Positions 28,301 to 37,900 of a stretch of DNA of 64,000 bases are shown here, in pieces. Location of the stretch: assembly GCF_949774925.1 (NCBI RefSeq), contig NZ_OX458932.1, forward strand, positions 1,736,001 to 1,800,000, written 5' to 3'. The translations under genes were made by a program, and so were the position numbers. The DNA comes from Candidatus Methylacidiphilum fumarolicum (lineage in GTDB: Bacteria; Verrucomicrobiota; Verrucomicrobiia; Methylacidiphilales; Methylacidiphilaceae). The notes under the pieces are model-generated. The model was not told where the DNA came from. It did no database searches and saw only the letters and a list, made by a program, of their open reading frames with translations. The stretch's first letter is position 1, and each line of letters starts with the position of its first letter.

Positions 28301-28470
28301 TGATAGGGGCAACAGTTGAATCCCAACCTTTCGGAGGGGAAGGCCTTTCAGGAACAGGGCCAAAAGCCGGAGGACCAAATTATCTTTTGCGCTTTGTTCA
28401 CGAAAGACTCACTACTATCAATACGGCTGCTTTAGGAGATCCCTCCCTCTATTTTTTAGATAGCTCTTAA
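25399..28470 (+). CDS. putA: Bifunctional proline dehydrogenase / L-glutamate-gamma-semialdehyde dehydrogenase
   Basis: It oxidises proline to glutamate in two steps. At 1,023 aa it is a minimal PutA without an N-terminal DNA-binding domain. The proline dehydrogenase half (about 90-480) has the FAD-barrel motifs SVKLSALDSKYE, RLVKGAYWDHEI and RVYIPIGTGKEL. The aldehyde dehydrogenase half (about 530-1000) has SPWNFPLSIFLGQ, a Glu in ETGGINGM and the catalytic Cys in GQRCSSLRVL (about 811). The start ATG (25399) has no strong ribosome site; a later ATG (MRQLAALPEP) is possible. It is convergent with the next gene. Confidence 0.93.
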   Translation: MNSYFQFYTSPYVSKTRRKKMRQLAALPEPKRATELIYSFQKLDLSVPEINNRLNSMLQYIGLHQKRSLAEALTKAYPLNRTEGLLLLRLAEALPRMPNDETALLLFKEAIRRGNWQNTDRNQWTSFLLSKLKFLLTNWPSLILPSFPTDAILKTFLRILTKLLVNIFVLAPDIENSREKLFGLVAQGIPISLDLLGEDALGSRDGTRHWEDCHKVVELLGMIKASFPQSDPEISVKLSALDSKYELPYGRISFERIYSKLKSLCLSAFEKGISLCIDAEQYFRLEFSLDLLENLLSDRDLEDYNKLGFVVQSYLKNSESLIDYLGELCKEKKRKLSIRLVKGAYWDHEIIRSQSLGLGHYPVYTLKELTELSYMACVSKLYEQRELLSTRIATHNPATIAAVLEFYISRKENRIEFQRLYGLGEAVENWLKRQGFPTRVYIPIGTGKELFGYLARRLIENGAGLDAFVAPFDFDKLYWDPLQKLQKRGHLENTKIPLPPFLYRDRENAPGCDLSDPEVWEEFGRRESPFLLPLQVFSSNAITSRLRVLSPANSKEVVGEVPLPSDAEIEKVLSHTASFALEWDRLPLEQRVEMIRRLAKEIWKYRHDFLYLLCAEAGKTIPNALAEIREAIDFCYYYSKEAIRLFSKPILLPGPMGEENKLHYHGRGLWVCISPWNFPLSIFLGQLVAALLTGNVVVAKPAEETPLIALLATELAYKAGIPKEALSVVAGNGQIGQKLILHPSVQGVAFTGSFETAKIIARCLSQKEGPIVPLIAETGGINGMVVDATAAIERAVKDIIHSAFNHAGQRCSSLRVLLVQKEISKQVLSLLSDALEDMIVGDPRYSETDVGPIISPSQLETLHQFSHFFRSHGHLLTQAPIGKTASAYGYYFAPQLFEIPSLDLIDREIFGPILPVISFSKEELQRLLQKLYQKGYGLTMGLQTRLDCKIEKLSSEAPVGNFYVNRSMIGATVESQPFGGEGLSGTGPKAGGPNYLLRFVHERLTTINTAALGDPSLYFLDSS

Positions 28471-28484
28471 TTTGCTACAGGATT

Positions 28485-29906
28485 TTATTTGTGTTGGGAA
28501 GCCCTTTTTTCGGGTATAAAAAAATAGATTTTTTGATTCTTATAGTCGATCGTCGAGACTTTATCATAAAAAAAACCAAATCCGATCATCCCCCCTGGCC
28601 AAAATCCTAAATTCCCACTCACATCCATTGGCAAGGATCCAACACTGCCTTGCAAGATCCCTTGGATCCTTTCACCCATGATTTCAAGCTGATTAGCAAG
28701 TCCAAATTCCAATGGGCTTTGACTCGTTCCCAATCCCCAGTGCATGTCAATCGATTGACCACTCCCATGATGAATGTAAGGTCCGCTTTGATCTGAAAAA
28801 AAATTTTGCTGTAGCCAAACCTTTGAGAGCTTAGCCACTAGTGGAGAACATAAAAAATATCCAGGAGTGCCTGTATCTAATAGGAATAAAAGTGGTACAC
28901 TATTGTTGATTTTCCCTTGTACTATAAGTGTCTGTGCTGGTCCTATGAGAAAGGGAATGACTCTTATTCTTCCGCTACTTAAGCTCAAACTTTTCAAGCT
29001 AGATAGAGGATCATCCTTAGAAAATCTTAAGATAAAGAATTTGGGAACACTTTTCCATCTGTCGCGAAGATCGAAGGTTGGAAGAAAATGAGACAAAAAA
29101 TTTTCTCCAAGGATTCCATCAATTTCCAATCCTGTCCTAGGAATAGCTAACAAAGAGTGGATTACTGCCGGGATGTTCCTAATAGTTGCTCCTCCAATGT
29201 TCATAGAATGGATTTTCCCAAACTGAATCCAATAGCTTCCCATAGTACTTGTTTCTTTTTCTTTTCTGAACAATTTCATTTGAGCCTTATTAGCAAGGCG
29301 CGGACTCAAAATGACATATGTCGATCCTGTATCGATCATAAATCGGGCTTTAATTCCTCCAGATAATTCAGTTTCAATAATTGGATAGGGAACAAAGTCT
29401 TTGAACCGAACGGTTACTTGTTCTTTGGTCGAGTCTACCGCAAAAGGCTTTTGATCTTTATTAAAACTTTTTAAAAGATCTCCTAGTCCTAATTCACCCA
29501 ATTCATATGCGAGAGGAGCTGCAAGGGAATAACGGTCTTCCCGTATGTATATTTCTTTTAAAAGAGCCTTTGGTCGTCTTTCTTCAGGCCGAATTTTTAA
29601 TACCCTCTCAAATGCTTTTCTTGCCAGCTCAAGATTCCCCCTGCAAAGAGCAGATTCTCCTATAATCATCCAGCAAGAAAAACAGGATGGATGCTCTTGC
29701 AAAAGACTCCTTGCCATTCTAGTTGCTTCTTCAAAACGGCCACTCCGATAGAGTACATTTAACTGTTGCTCTGCTGCTTGTTGCTCGCTATGTGAGGCAA
29801 GGAGGTTTAAAGAAAAAAGAACTAAAACAAAGGGCCAAAAAAGAAAAAAGGCTTTTTTAAAGGTTCTTTGCCCTTCATAAAAAGTCCAAAAACAGAAGAA
29901 ATTCAT
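28485..29906 (-). CDS. TPR and aspartic protease-like (double DTG) exported protein
   Basis: A 473-aa protein with an N-terminal hydrophobic signal or anchor (about 18-38), a TPR-like helical part (about 45-130; GNLELARKAFERVLKIRPEERR) and two retropepsin-like segments. The first has RFMIDTGSTYVILS (about 205), the second LFLLDTGTPGYFLCS (about 345); both DTG triplets match aspartic protease active sites. This could be an intramolecular pair of protease lobes in the periplasm or outer envelope. The substrate is unknown. It lies 18 nt behind the SDR gene on the same strand. Confidence 0.75.
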   Translation of the reverse strand: MNFFCFWTFYEGQRTFKKAFFLFWPFVLVLFSLNLLASHSEQQAAEQQLNVLYRSGRFEEATRMARSLLQEHPSCFSCWMIIGESALCRGNLELARKAFERVLKIRPEERRPKALLKEIYIREDRYSLAAPLAYELGELGLGDLLKSFNKDQKPFAVDSTKEQVTVRFKDFVPYPIIETELSGGIKARFMIDTGSTYVILSPRLANKAQMKLFRKEKETSTMGSYWIQFGKIHSMNIGGATIRNIPAVIHSLLAIPRTGLEIDGILGENFLSHFLPTFDLRDRWKSVPKFFILRFSKDDPLSSLKSLSLSSGRIRVIPFLIGPAQTLIVQGKINNSVPLLFLLDTGTPGYFLCSPLVAKLSKVWLQQNFFSDQSGPYIHHGSGQSIDMHWGLGTSQSPLEFGLANQLEIMGERIQGILQGSVGSLPMDVSGNLGFWPGGMIGFGFFYDKVSTIDYKNQKIYFFIPEKRASQHK

Positions 29907-29924
29907 CCCCTTGCTACAGGTTTT

Positions 29925-30638
29925 TCATTCCGCCCCTTTCCGTGGAATTACAATTTCGGTCAGCCAACAAGCCTCCGATAAACTTAATAGATAAAGAACT
30001 GTTTGAGCGATATCTTCGGGTTGTATGTAGAATACCCCTTCGACTCCAGTCATCGGAGTGGCCACCATCCCGGGGCAAATGGCCGTCACTTTTATATTGT
30101 ATCTTTTTCCTTCATCAGCCATGGCTTTAGTCAGCCCCATTACGCCAAATTTAGAAGCGCTATATCCTGCTGTATTCGCCCACGCCTCCACTCCTGCCAG
30201 AGAAGAGATATTGATAATATACCCCCCTGTCTGCTGCTTTTTCATCTGCTTGAAAGCTTCCCTTGAACACCAAAATGTTCCATAAAGATTGGTTTTGAGC
30301 ATCCGATCAAAACTCAAGGTGGACAACTCATCTAATGGAGCATAAATCCCAATGCCGGCATTGTTCACAAGGATATCTATGCGACCAAAACAATTGACTG
30401 TCTCCGTAATAAGCCGGATACAACTTTCTTCTTTAGAAACGTCAATTTCCAAAGGTAGAGTTTTAGCAAATGTTTTGGTTTCGATTTCTAAAGCGACTTG
30501 TTGATTTAACTCCATTCTTCGAGAAGCAATTACCACACTAGCTCCGGAAGCAGACAGAGCATAGGCAATTTCTTTGCCTATCCCACTGTTTGCACCTGTA
30601 ACTATGGCGATCTTACCATTTAAAAAATTAGCTTCCAT
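29925..30638 (-). CDS. Short-chain dehydrogenase/reductase
   Basis: A 237-aa NAD(P)-dependent oxidoreductase of the classical SDR family. It shows the cofactor motif TGANSGIGKEIA, NNAG (VNNAGIG), the catalytic Ser in INISSLAGV and YxxxK in YSASKFG. Arg-Arg in ASRRMEL after the second strand hints at NADP(H). The substrate is not predictable. It follows the 5-formyl-THF cyclo-ligase gene by 69 nt and precedes the protease-like gene by 18 nt, so the three may be one transcript. Confidence 0.9.
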   Translation of the reverse strand: MEANFLNGKIAIVTGANSGIGKEIAYALSASGASVVIASRRMELNQQVALEIETKTFAKTLPLEIDVSKEESCIRLITETVNCFGRIDILVNNAGIGIYAPLDELSTLSFDRMLKTNLYGTFWCSREAFKQMKKQQTGGYIINISSLAGVEAWANTAGYSASKFGVMGLTKAMADEGKRYNIKVTAICPGMVATPMTGVEGVFYIQPEDIAQTVLYLLSLSEACWLTEIVIPRKGAE

Positions 30639-30707
30639 AGACTACCTAATGTTCGAACCTACTCATGCAGCACAACCCTAAAAACTCTTTGAAAAGACAA
30701 AAATTCT

Positions 30708-31301
30708 TTAGGATCGTAAAACGACTCGAATCAATTCCTTTTCAGTAATTATAAGATCCAGCCGCTGATCATGAGGCTCGGTATAGATTTTATGGATTTC
30801 CTGGAAAGAGAAATAAAGACCGATTCGACACACTTTCGATGGAAGTGTGGAAAGACAGCGATCATACAATCCAAGGCCTCTTCCAAGCCTTTGCCCTTGT
30901 CGATCAAAGCCTATTCCTGGAACAAGAATCAGATCCATGTCTTGGCTTAAAACTTCGATGCAGGAAGCCTTTGGTTCCATGATTCCCATGAAATTTTTTT
31001 CTAAATCTTCCTTTTTCTCTACTTCGAAAAACAAAAGTTGCTTCCCTACCACTTTTGGAAACAAAACTTTCTTTTTGCTGGCTTTGGCTAATCGGAAAAT
31101 ATCAGAAGTATCTGGTTCAGAAGGGAGGGAAGAATAAAGGGATACAACCCGAGCATCTTGCCAGACCGGATGGCTGCACAACCGATGTGTAATCTCAATG
31201 GAAGCTTTTTTTCGATCCTCCTCTCTCAAGCAACCCATCACTTTAGATTTTAAAAGCCTCCTTTGAACCTGTTTTAAAGAATAAGATGTAGTAATGGCCA
31301 T
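30708..31301 (-). CDS. 5-formyltetrahydrofolate cyclo-ligase
   Basis: It converts 5-formyl-THF to 5,10-methenyl-THF with ATP, salvaging stored folate. The protein is 197 aa, normal for the family, with VVSLYSSLPSEPDT, the lysine-rich KKKVLFPKV and the C-terminal signature LVPGIGFDRQGQRLGRGLGLYDR. Folate one-carbon carriers are used in C1 metabolism, which suits a methanotroph, but the gene is general housekeeping. Confidence 0.93.
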   Translation of the reverse strand: MAITTSYSLKQVQRRLLKSKVMGCLREEDRKKASIEITHRLCSHPVWQDARVVSLYSSLPSEPDTSDIFRLAKASKKKVLFPKVVGKQLLFFEVEKKEDLEKNFMGIMEPKASCIEVLSQDMDLILVPGIGFDRQGQRLGRGLGLYDRCLSTLPSKVCRIGLYFSFQEIHKIYTEPHDQRLDLIITEKELIRVVLRS

Positions 31302-31390
31302 TTAGTATAAGAATCTGAAAAAATAGAAAATGTAAAACAAAAAAGAAGATATAAAGCCTTTCTTTATTCTATGCCATTTTTTTTAAAGTT

Positions 31391-31546
31391 TTACTCATGA
31401 CGTCGTTGCAAAAAAAGATTGTGCTGCACAAGCTTATTAAATTTTTCGTCACGAGAAACATCCGAATTCTTTATTAATTTACCTACTTCTTCCACCGCAG
31501 GATCCTTAGGTAGAATCTTCTTTTCTTTTTTTTCTCTCTTTTTCAT
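31391..31546 (-). CDS. Small basic hypothetical protein
   Basis: A possible gene of about 51 aa starting at MKKREKKEKK, very rich in Lys/Glu at the N-terminus with a predicted helical end (SRDEKFNKLVQHNLFLQRRHE). A weak AAGG lies upstream. No family is recognised. It sits alone between the cyclo-ligase and SYLF genes; it may be real or a chance frame. Confidence 0.35.
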   Translation of the reverse strand: MKKREKKEKKILPKDPAVEEVGKLIKNSDVSRDEKFNKLVQHNLFLQRRHE

Positions 31547-31713
31547 GAAAATAAACCTTACTACTTTTTTCACTCTTTTTTTAGAGGCAATACGTTAGCC
31601 TTCAAAATTAGTAACAAAAGAATTATTACAATTTTTACTTAAAGAAGGAAATAGGCATATATTCCATAATATTTTCCCTATTTCTATAGAGAAACCATCA
31701 GGGAAAATGATAT

Positions 31714-32400
31714 TTACTCTTTAGGGTAAGGTTCATTCAATGTATCGATAAGACTCTGGGCGCTTTTAGGCGGTTGTACCTGTCCAGAAAAGATTTCAGA
31801 GGGACTAACAGCTCTATGGTAGTAGCGTTCATTGACTTCTGGTTCTTCACGAATTTCTATCCCTTGCAGAGCAATGCCACCAAAGAGACCTTCCGTGGAT
31901 CGGTACGTATAGATATTACTTTTAGGTTTTATCAAAGCCTGTCTTTCACTTTCAGGGCCAGCAACCCCACTCATTTCGCCTGTTAAGTGGACTTTGCCGC
32001 CACGAGAAAATTGTCTGACAGCTTTGTCTGAATTAAGAATAATCACATAGTCAGTTTTGGTTCCTCCCACTTGTAATCCCACCCCAATACCACTTACTGA
32101 AATTGCCGAGGGCCCCGACCAACCTCCAATGGGATGTCGCACAACAACAAGACCTTTACCATATTCTCCACTGATGACAAAACCCCCTTTGGTTACTTCA
32201 AGATAAGCTACCCCTTTTGCTTTATCCCATACTGATTTTGGAATCTTCTTTTCCTGTTTAAACTGATGAATGACTGCCGAGGCATCGTGGACTATTTCTT
32301 TTAAATTCCAAGAGGCATGGAGTGGCCTCATCAGGCCAAAAAAAGAAAGCATAAACAAAACCAGGAATCTATTAAAAAAAAGAGAAAGTGTAGACTTCAT
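31714..32400 (-). CDS. SYLF-domain (Ysc84-like) exported protein
   Basis: A 228-aa protein with a signal peptide (about 1-30) and a SYLF/Ysc84 lipid-binding domain: IPKSVWDKAKGVAYLEVTKGGF, GGWSGPSAISVSGIGVGLQVGG, DYVIILNSDKAVRQFS. Bacterial members are secreted or envelope proteins thought to bind phosphoinositide-like lipids. It lies about 100 nt after the FecR-domain gene on the same strand; both are exported, but a shared role is a guess. Confidence 0.82.
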   Translation of the reverse strand: MKSTLSLFFNRFLVLFMLSFFGLMRPLHASWNLKEIVHDASAVIHQFKQEKKIPKSVWDKAKGVAYLEVTKGGFVISGEYGKGLVVVRHPIGGWSGPSAISVSGIGVGLQVGGTKTDYVIILNSDKAVRQFSRGGKVHLTGEMSGVAGPESERQALIKPKSNIYTYRSTEGLFGGIALQGIEIREEPEVNERYYHRAVSPSEIFSGQVQPPKSAQSLIDTLNEPYPKE

Positions 32401-32504
32401 AAAGTTAATTCTTTGATAATCAAAATAGTTAGCTTAAGCAATCTTTTTTTATAATTTCCAAGCCTCACTATTGTTGTAAAGAAGGAAAAGAGAAACAAAG
32501 AGCG

Positions 32505-33059
32505 TTACTTTTTTTCTTGGTCCTTTTCTTGAGAGATTGGTCTTTTTTCTGCTGTGCCATCCGCTCTTACATAGACCATCTCCCCTGAATGAAGTTGATA
32601 AGTTTCATTTTTTGCATTTAACAAGAGGGTTGCCTCTCCTTGTTCTGCTACATACTGTTGTTCGCCAGAAGCATAAGAAGCATAAAATCTTCCTGATGTC
32701 TGAGAAGTAAATGTCCCTCCTTTTGTAATCACTTTAAAATCCTTTGAACTGAACTCGATCTTGCCTCTATCTAGCTCAAAGACAATAGGATTTTCATTTT
32801 TTAAAGTAACGACCGTAAGGCTATCTACTGTCGCTTCTTCACCTTTATCTTTCCACCCTATCGTGCATACTGAAAAGTAGTCAGTTTTTATAACTTGGCC
32901 TACTTGAATAGAACTACCTGCTTGGACCGGTATACCATAGGTGGTAACCACACTATTCTGATCCCCTCCTTTAATCGAAGTGATTTCGGCTGCATAACAA
33001 GCTATGGGAAGAAGACTGAAAAATAAAAATACTTTTATCGGGAATAAAATTCTTTTCAT
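32505..33059 (-). CDS. FecR-domain exported protein
   Basis: A 184-aa protein with a signal peptide (MKRILFPIKVFLFFSLLPIA) and a FecR-type beta domain: LQVGQVIKT-like phrase SIQVGQVIKTDYFS, VDSLTVVTLKNENP, FELDRGKIEFSS and a C-terminal repeat VAEQGEATLLLN. No sigma factor or TonB receptor is nearby, so classical iron-dicitrate signalling is not indicated; many free FecR proteins are of unknown function. The charged tail (EKDQEKK) is low complexity. Confidence 0.7.
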   Translation of the reverse strand: MKRILFPIKVFLFFSLLPIACYAAEITSIKGGDQNSVVTTYGIPVQAGSSIQVGQVIKTDYFSVCTIGWKDKGEEATVDSLTVVTLKNENPIVFELDRGKIEFSSKDFKVITKGGTFTSQTSGRFYASYASGEQQYVAEQGEATLLLNAKNETYQLHSGEMVYVRADGTAEKRPISQEKDQEKK

Positions 33060-33789
33060 AAAAAATTTTTTTAATAATATGTTTGTTAATCAAGCAAAAA
33101 TTGCAAGCATTTTACCTCATTATACATTGAAGATTTTAAGAATTTTTCCTAACCACAATTTTTATGTTTGTATATTTCCTTTTACTTTTTTTATCATCTC
33201 TCTTTATTGGATGGAAGGATAGAAAAAAAGAAAGGCATGGGATTTTTCTTTTGCAATGATGGCTTATAAGGGGAGGTAGGCGAGAATAGCTCTTCCATTG
33301 AGAGGATTGGATGAAATTGCAAAGGCTGGCTCCATCTTGTTTTTTGGCTTGAATGTATCCCTGATAAAGCTAGAATAACAGGAATAGTATATGGATGGAT
33401 CTGACTCAGCAGAAGTATGGACTACTTTGAAGCAGAGTATTGGTTTATGTGCTTGACCGGGAAGAGCCAGCCTTGTTTAGTTTGTGTCTAAAATGTGGTA
33501 ACTACCACTTGCTCTGGAAACGGTGAATGTACAAAATTTAGTTTGTAGGACCAGTGGAGATTATTGTCTGGCTGACTACATGGATAGCATTGGCATTAGA
33601 GTAGTGATGCTTGATTCCAAAATGCACCAAAATATCTCTTACTCAATAGGAAGCAGAACAGGAAAGTTGTCTGGTTTAGTCCTACCTCAAACCCAGCACC
33701 TGAAATGGATCATGTTCCCTCTGGGATGAGCCCACAGTTTGGAGAATCTGTAAAGAAGCCCATCCTTAGAGGATATGCTAGGACACATT
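33060..33789. other. 730-nt intergenic stretch left of tRNA-Thr
   Basis: AT-rich near the FecR gene, then of average composition. Short open frames (for example 33523-33729) have no ribosome site, no family signal and no coding-like composition. It may hold the tRNA-Thr promoter and old remnants; nothing more is supported. Confidence 0.4.
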
Positions 33790-33861
33790 GCCGGCTTAGC
33801 TCAGAGGTAGAGCAACGGTTTTGTAAACCGTGGGTCGAGGGTTCGAATCCCTCAGCCGGCT
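33790..33861 (+). tRNA. tRNA-Thr(UGU)
   Basis: A full cloverleaf of 72 nt: acceptor GCCGGCT/AGCCGGC, anticodon stem ACGGT/ACCGT with loop TTTGTAA (anticodon TGT), T arm GAGGG-TTCGAAT-CCCTC. CCA is not encoded. Its 3' part (33812-33861) recurs as a decayed copy at 40725-40774, so this tRNA is the attachment site of an integrated element. Confidence 0.95.
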
Positions 33862-34962
33862 CGAAATTTTCCTCTGGTGGGAAGCCAATCTTAGGCATTC
33901 TAGCTTGATCCGCAGGATTTTTCCTATTGATGGCATTGAACATTGCTAGCACAGGTGGGCGGATAAGCGCAAGGAAGTAAACGATCAAATAACGACACTT
34001 AAATAGGTTGGGGTTACCATGCAAAGGTAATCCATGTTTGGTGAAAATTTCGGCCGGAGACAGCTGAATTCCAGAGATTCGCGGAAAAGCTAGCAGGAAG
34101 ATTATCCAATTCAGTGGAAAAAGAAGTACTTTGTCAACCTGAGAAGCTGGAATGTGCTTTTGGACTCATTGCGTCATTGCTCACCACAAGCAATGTTACT
34201 TCTAATACGAGTCTCCATTTGTATCGATTGCAGTTCTGTGAAAGGAACCGTTAAGGAGGCTTTAGGAAGGCAAGTATCTGATCTTGCAAAAAGTCTCTCC
34301 AGTAGCAATTGTTCTTTGCCTACAAGAGCTCCATTGAACACCGAGCAAGCCTTTCTAAAAGCTTGGAGCGTGTCCTAAAAATTCCTGCGATCTATCGCAA
34401 TGATTTCCCTAGCAATTCCATCCCTATGTTTTTGTCATCGCCTCAGTCATCTTGCTCGGCTGGCTCATGGGGAAACTCAAGGCAGCTAAGCTCTCCTTTT
34501 CTACCGGAAAAGGCCCTGACTTACCTATGCACAGTCCAAATATGCCCGAGGCAAATATCGAGCACAACAAACACCGTAAATTCATACAGGAAAATGAACG
34601 GGCACGTCAGATGCTTTCCATTCTCAAAATTGGTTTCTTGAAAGCTTTGAAAATGGAAAAAAACCTTCAAAAGGCTCACATTGGAATAAACTACGAAGAA
34701 TGCCATGGATAATTAAGACATTACAAAACTTTTACCAAACACGGAAGAAGTCGTACCGCCGGCTGCAGGTATCTCTTCTCTCCAAGAATCACGATACTGC
34801 GCCGATACGACGCCTTTGGATATTGGTTGCTCTCTGCGTCAGCCAAAAACTTGGCCATGGTCGCAAAGACGACTTTGCTTGGCAATTGAGAGACATTCCA
34901 TTTGACTGATTGCTTGCAACAGCGAGTGACGCAAAGGCTCCGCAGCACGAATTTACAACGTG
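33862..34962. other. Degraded spacer between tRNA-Thr and the helicase-nuclease gene
   Basis: About 1.1 kb without a convincing intact gene. One frame on the plus strand (34411-34712) reads a hydrophobic segment (YVFVIASVILLGWLMGKLK) followed by a polar, charged tail, but lacks a proper start; it may be the remnant of a small membrane protein. This is where a lost integrase would be expected, but I recognise none. Confidence 0.4.
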
Positions 34963-37900
34963 TTAACCGCTGGCTGCTCGCTTCACGACCCTCGTAAGGT
35001 ACGCCTTACGAGACTTTGTGAGCCGGGTGAAGTGGTAATGCTCCAGGATAGCCCTGAAGGGAACTTCGTAGTTTGCATCCGACATAAATGTTAGCATGTC
35101 TTTCTGCCGTAGCACCGCAATCAGCTCTGATGGCGGGATATCGATCAGATCGCGCCTTCCCGCAGGCCTCATATTCACTGCAGGCGTCCCCTTGATGCGG
35201 ACCACCTGACCTTCTGGTGAGCCATCACCGAGCTCATCTTCCTGGACAATCTCGCCAGCACGAAGCATTGCTCCCAAAGCCCTGTTCAACTCTTGCCGCA
35301 CAGTCTGCCCGACTCGCTGGAGATACGGGCAACCTTCGACGTAGAGCCGGTACACTGACGAGCGTGTGAGCGGACCGTCTCGCTCGATAATCTGCCGAAG
35401 TATCTCCTGGATATTAGCTATGGACGCCTCTCGAGGGTCAGGGAAACCTGAAGCCTTTGAGTACCCAGTGAACGGACCAACGACCACCGAAGACTCCTCG
35501 GCTTCAGGAGCGCTTTCCTCTGTAACCTCGCTTTCGACAGTCGTTACCTCTAGGGTAGCCCTTGTGCTATTACGATCCGGTGCAGGGTCCCCCATTTGTC
35601 CGCGTTGAGTTCCTTCGACGAATTTCAAAGGTCTGATCCCAAGCTCTTCACATGCCTCTAACACTGTGGCCAGAGCCCGTTGCCGGTCCGCATAGAAATC
35701 AGACTCGCGCACTCGCACGAACCTCCAGCCGGCCCGTTCGAGCTGCCGCTGTCGTTTCATGTCGCGGTCGTATTGTTCCAGACCGTGCCACTCCTCACCA
35801 TCGCACTCAATAGCCAGACGCGCCTCTATCCCTTCTACCACGAGGTCGATTCGGTAATTAGCCACCTTAACCTGGGGGCGTATTCTATAGCGACACCGCA
35901 GTAGCTCAAGCGCGACATCCACCTCAAACCAGCTCTCGTATGGGTCGGGTTGGGTATGCAGCCGCCGTGGCCCCCTCGCTGCACGCTCTAGCTGGTTGAG
36001 ATCTTCGAAAAAGAGATCGACTACTTGTGGACTCTCGAAGAAGCTGATTAGTTGACGGCGCAGGTCGTCGGGTGCAAGGTCATGCGGTTTGATGCTGTAG
36101 AAGAGCCAAACTTGATCTCGTGCTCGACTCATGGCCACGTTGAAACGCCGCTGCTCCGAAAGACGTGTTAGAGCTCGGGAATGCACGTTCGGAGAGATCA
36201 CTAACGAAAGGAATATAACGTCTCTCTCGTCGCCCTGGAACATCGCAGGCTCACCGCAACGCAGGCGGCGTTCTTCGATCACCCTGGGTTCAAGCCTTTG
36301 GGCAAGCAGGCTATCAATGAGTTGAGACTGAGCATGGCCTTGCAGAGCGATGACTCCAATGGTCTTACCTTCATAGTTCTTATCATTCACTAGCCCCACA
36401 ACTGTTTCGACAAGAGCCTCGGCCTCGGCGCGATTCACGATTCTCTGTCCTTCTCCTACACAAGAACCTTCAGCGACAAAACGCGAACGAAGGGGCTTAA
36501 GCCTCTCGGGAGGGGCCTGACGCAGCGGGATCAACGGTGCGTCGCGGTAGCAGAGGTCGTTACTGAAGCGGATGATCTCAGGTACACAGCGAAAGTGCTC
36601 GCGAAGGCTGATGTGGCTCCCAAACGTTCGCTCCGCATGATCGAAAAGGCTAGAATCAAGGCGAAATTCGTCTCGATAATGAAACTGGCTCAAGTGCTCA
36701 CGCACGAGACACTCGATTTCGCGCTCCTCTATCCCAACTGCTTCGGGGCTGTTCTGCTTGTCGTCGCCCACAACCACAATGCGCTTCGCCAACAGTAATA
36801 GAACCAGAGCATCGATGCCGGCTTGCGATGCTTCGTCCACGACCACCGTCTCGAAGAGACCAGGCACCGCATCAACAGAGGCCCAAAGCTTATGAAGCGG
36901 CATGATCCACGCCGGAATACGCGGAACGCAGTCCTTGAGGTATCTCCGCGCCGTGCGCCGGTTTTTATGTGCGTGCTTTCCGGTGCCCTTGCCAATTCTT
37001 TCCACGGTCTTTGTCCAAGCGTTCAGGCTTTGGATCGTTCTCTCGTCCAGCCGGTCAAAGAATGCTTTCCAGGCGCGGAGAGAAGCCAGTTTCTCAGTTG
37101 CCTTCTCGATCTTCCTTTTGAAGCGGTGGTAGTCTTGCACCCGTGTTTCATAAGCCGAGCTGTTACTGAGCTGCCGCAGCCACGAGCGGGCGGCGGCCCA
37201 ATGCCAAGCTTCTTTAAGCCGAAGGATCCGCTCGCTCCAACCTGTATTGCCTTCCGTGCTTCGGAGCAGATCTGCAAGTGCTGGACAGGATGAGCCGAGC
37301 GTATCAAGCAAGCTCTCATAGCGCTCCAGGCGCAGTTTCTCTTGCTTCAGTCTTTCTCGCTCCTGCCAGGCGGTCCGCCACGCGGCAACATCGCGTGATC
37401 GTGCGGCATTCTCGAGAGAACTCAGGCAGGAATGGGCTTTTGATCCCAGGCGTAAGCGACGCACGGTGTCAATGAGCCAGTCCAACTCCTGCTGTACGTC
37501 ATGAAATCGTCGCAAATCAAGTAGCGCATTGATGATCTTCAACCATTCACTACGGCCATTGGCGGAAGCAAGCTCTGTACGGTTCGGACCGAAAGCCGTC
37601 ACTAGTAAGACGGCGTGATCGGAGTTGAAAAATGCCAGTAGTTCGTTCACCCCCTCTGTCAGCTCTTCGGCTCGCGATATAGCTTGCCGGAGACTAGAAA
37701 CATCTAGCAGAGAAGCCTCCCAGAGCCGTTGCAGCTCACAAGATATACTTCGTAGATCCAAATAGTCGCGCACGCATCGAAGCTGCTCGATGTCTACGAC
37801 CTTCTTCCCATCGACCCGACAATACCTTGCAATGTAGCGAGTCTCTCGTACAACTCGTGGCGCAAGAATAAAGAACCCCATCCAGCCACCAGCCTCCAGA

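Noticed and set aside
32505-33059. FecR as part of an iron-dicitrate signalling system
   Set aside because: No FecI-type sigma factor or TonB receptor is nearby.
33523-33729. Possible 68-aa gene left of tRNA-Thr
   Set aside because: No ribosome site, no recognisable domain, and composition like surrounding non-coding DNA.
34154-34712. Integrase remnant in the island
   Set aside because: Translated in all frames I found no tyrosine-recombinase motif; one frame shows only a membrane helix.
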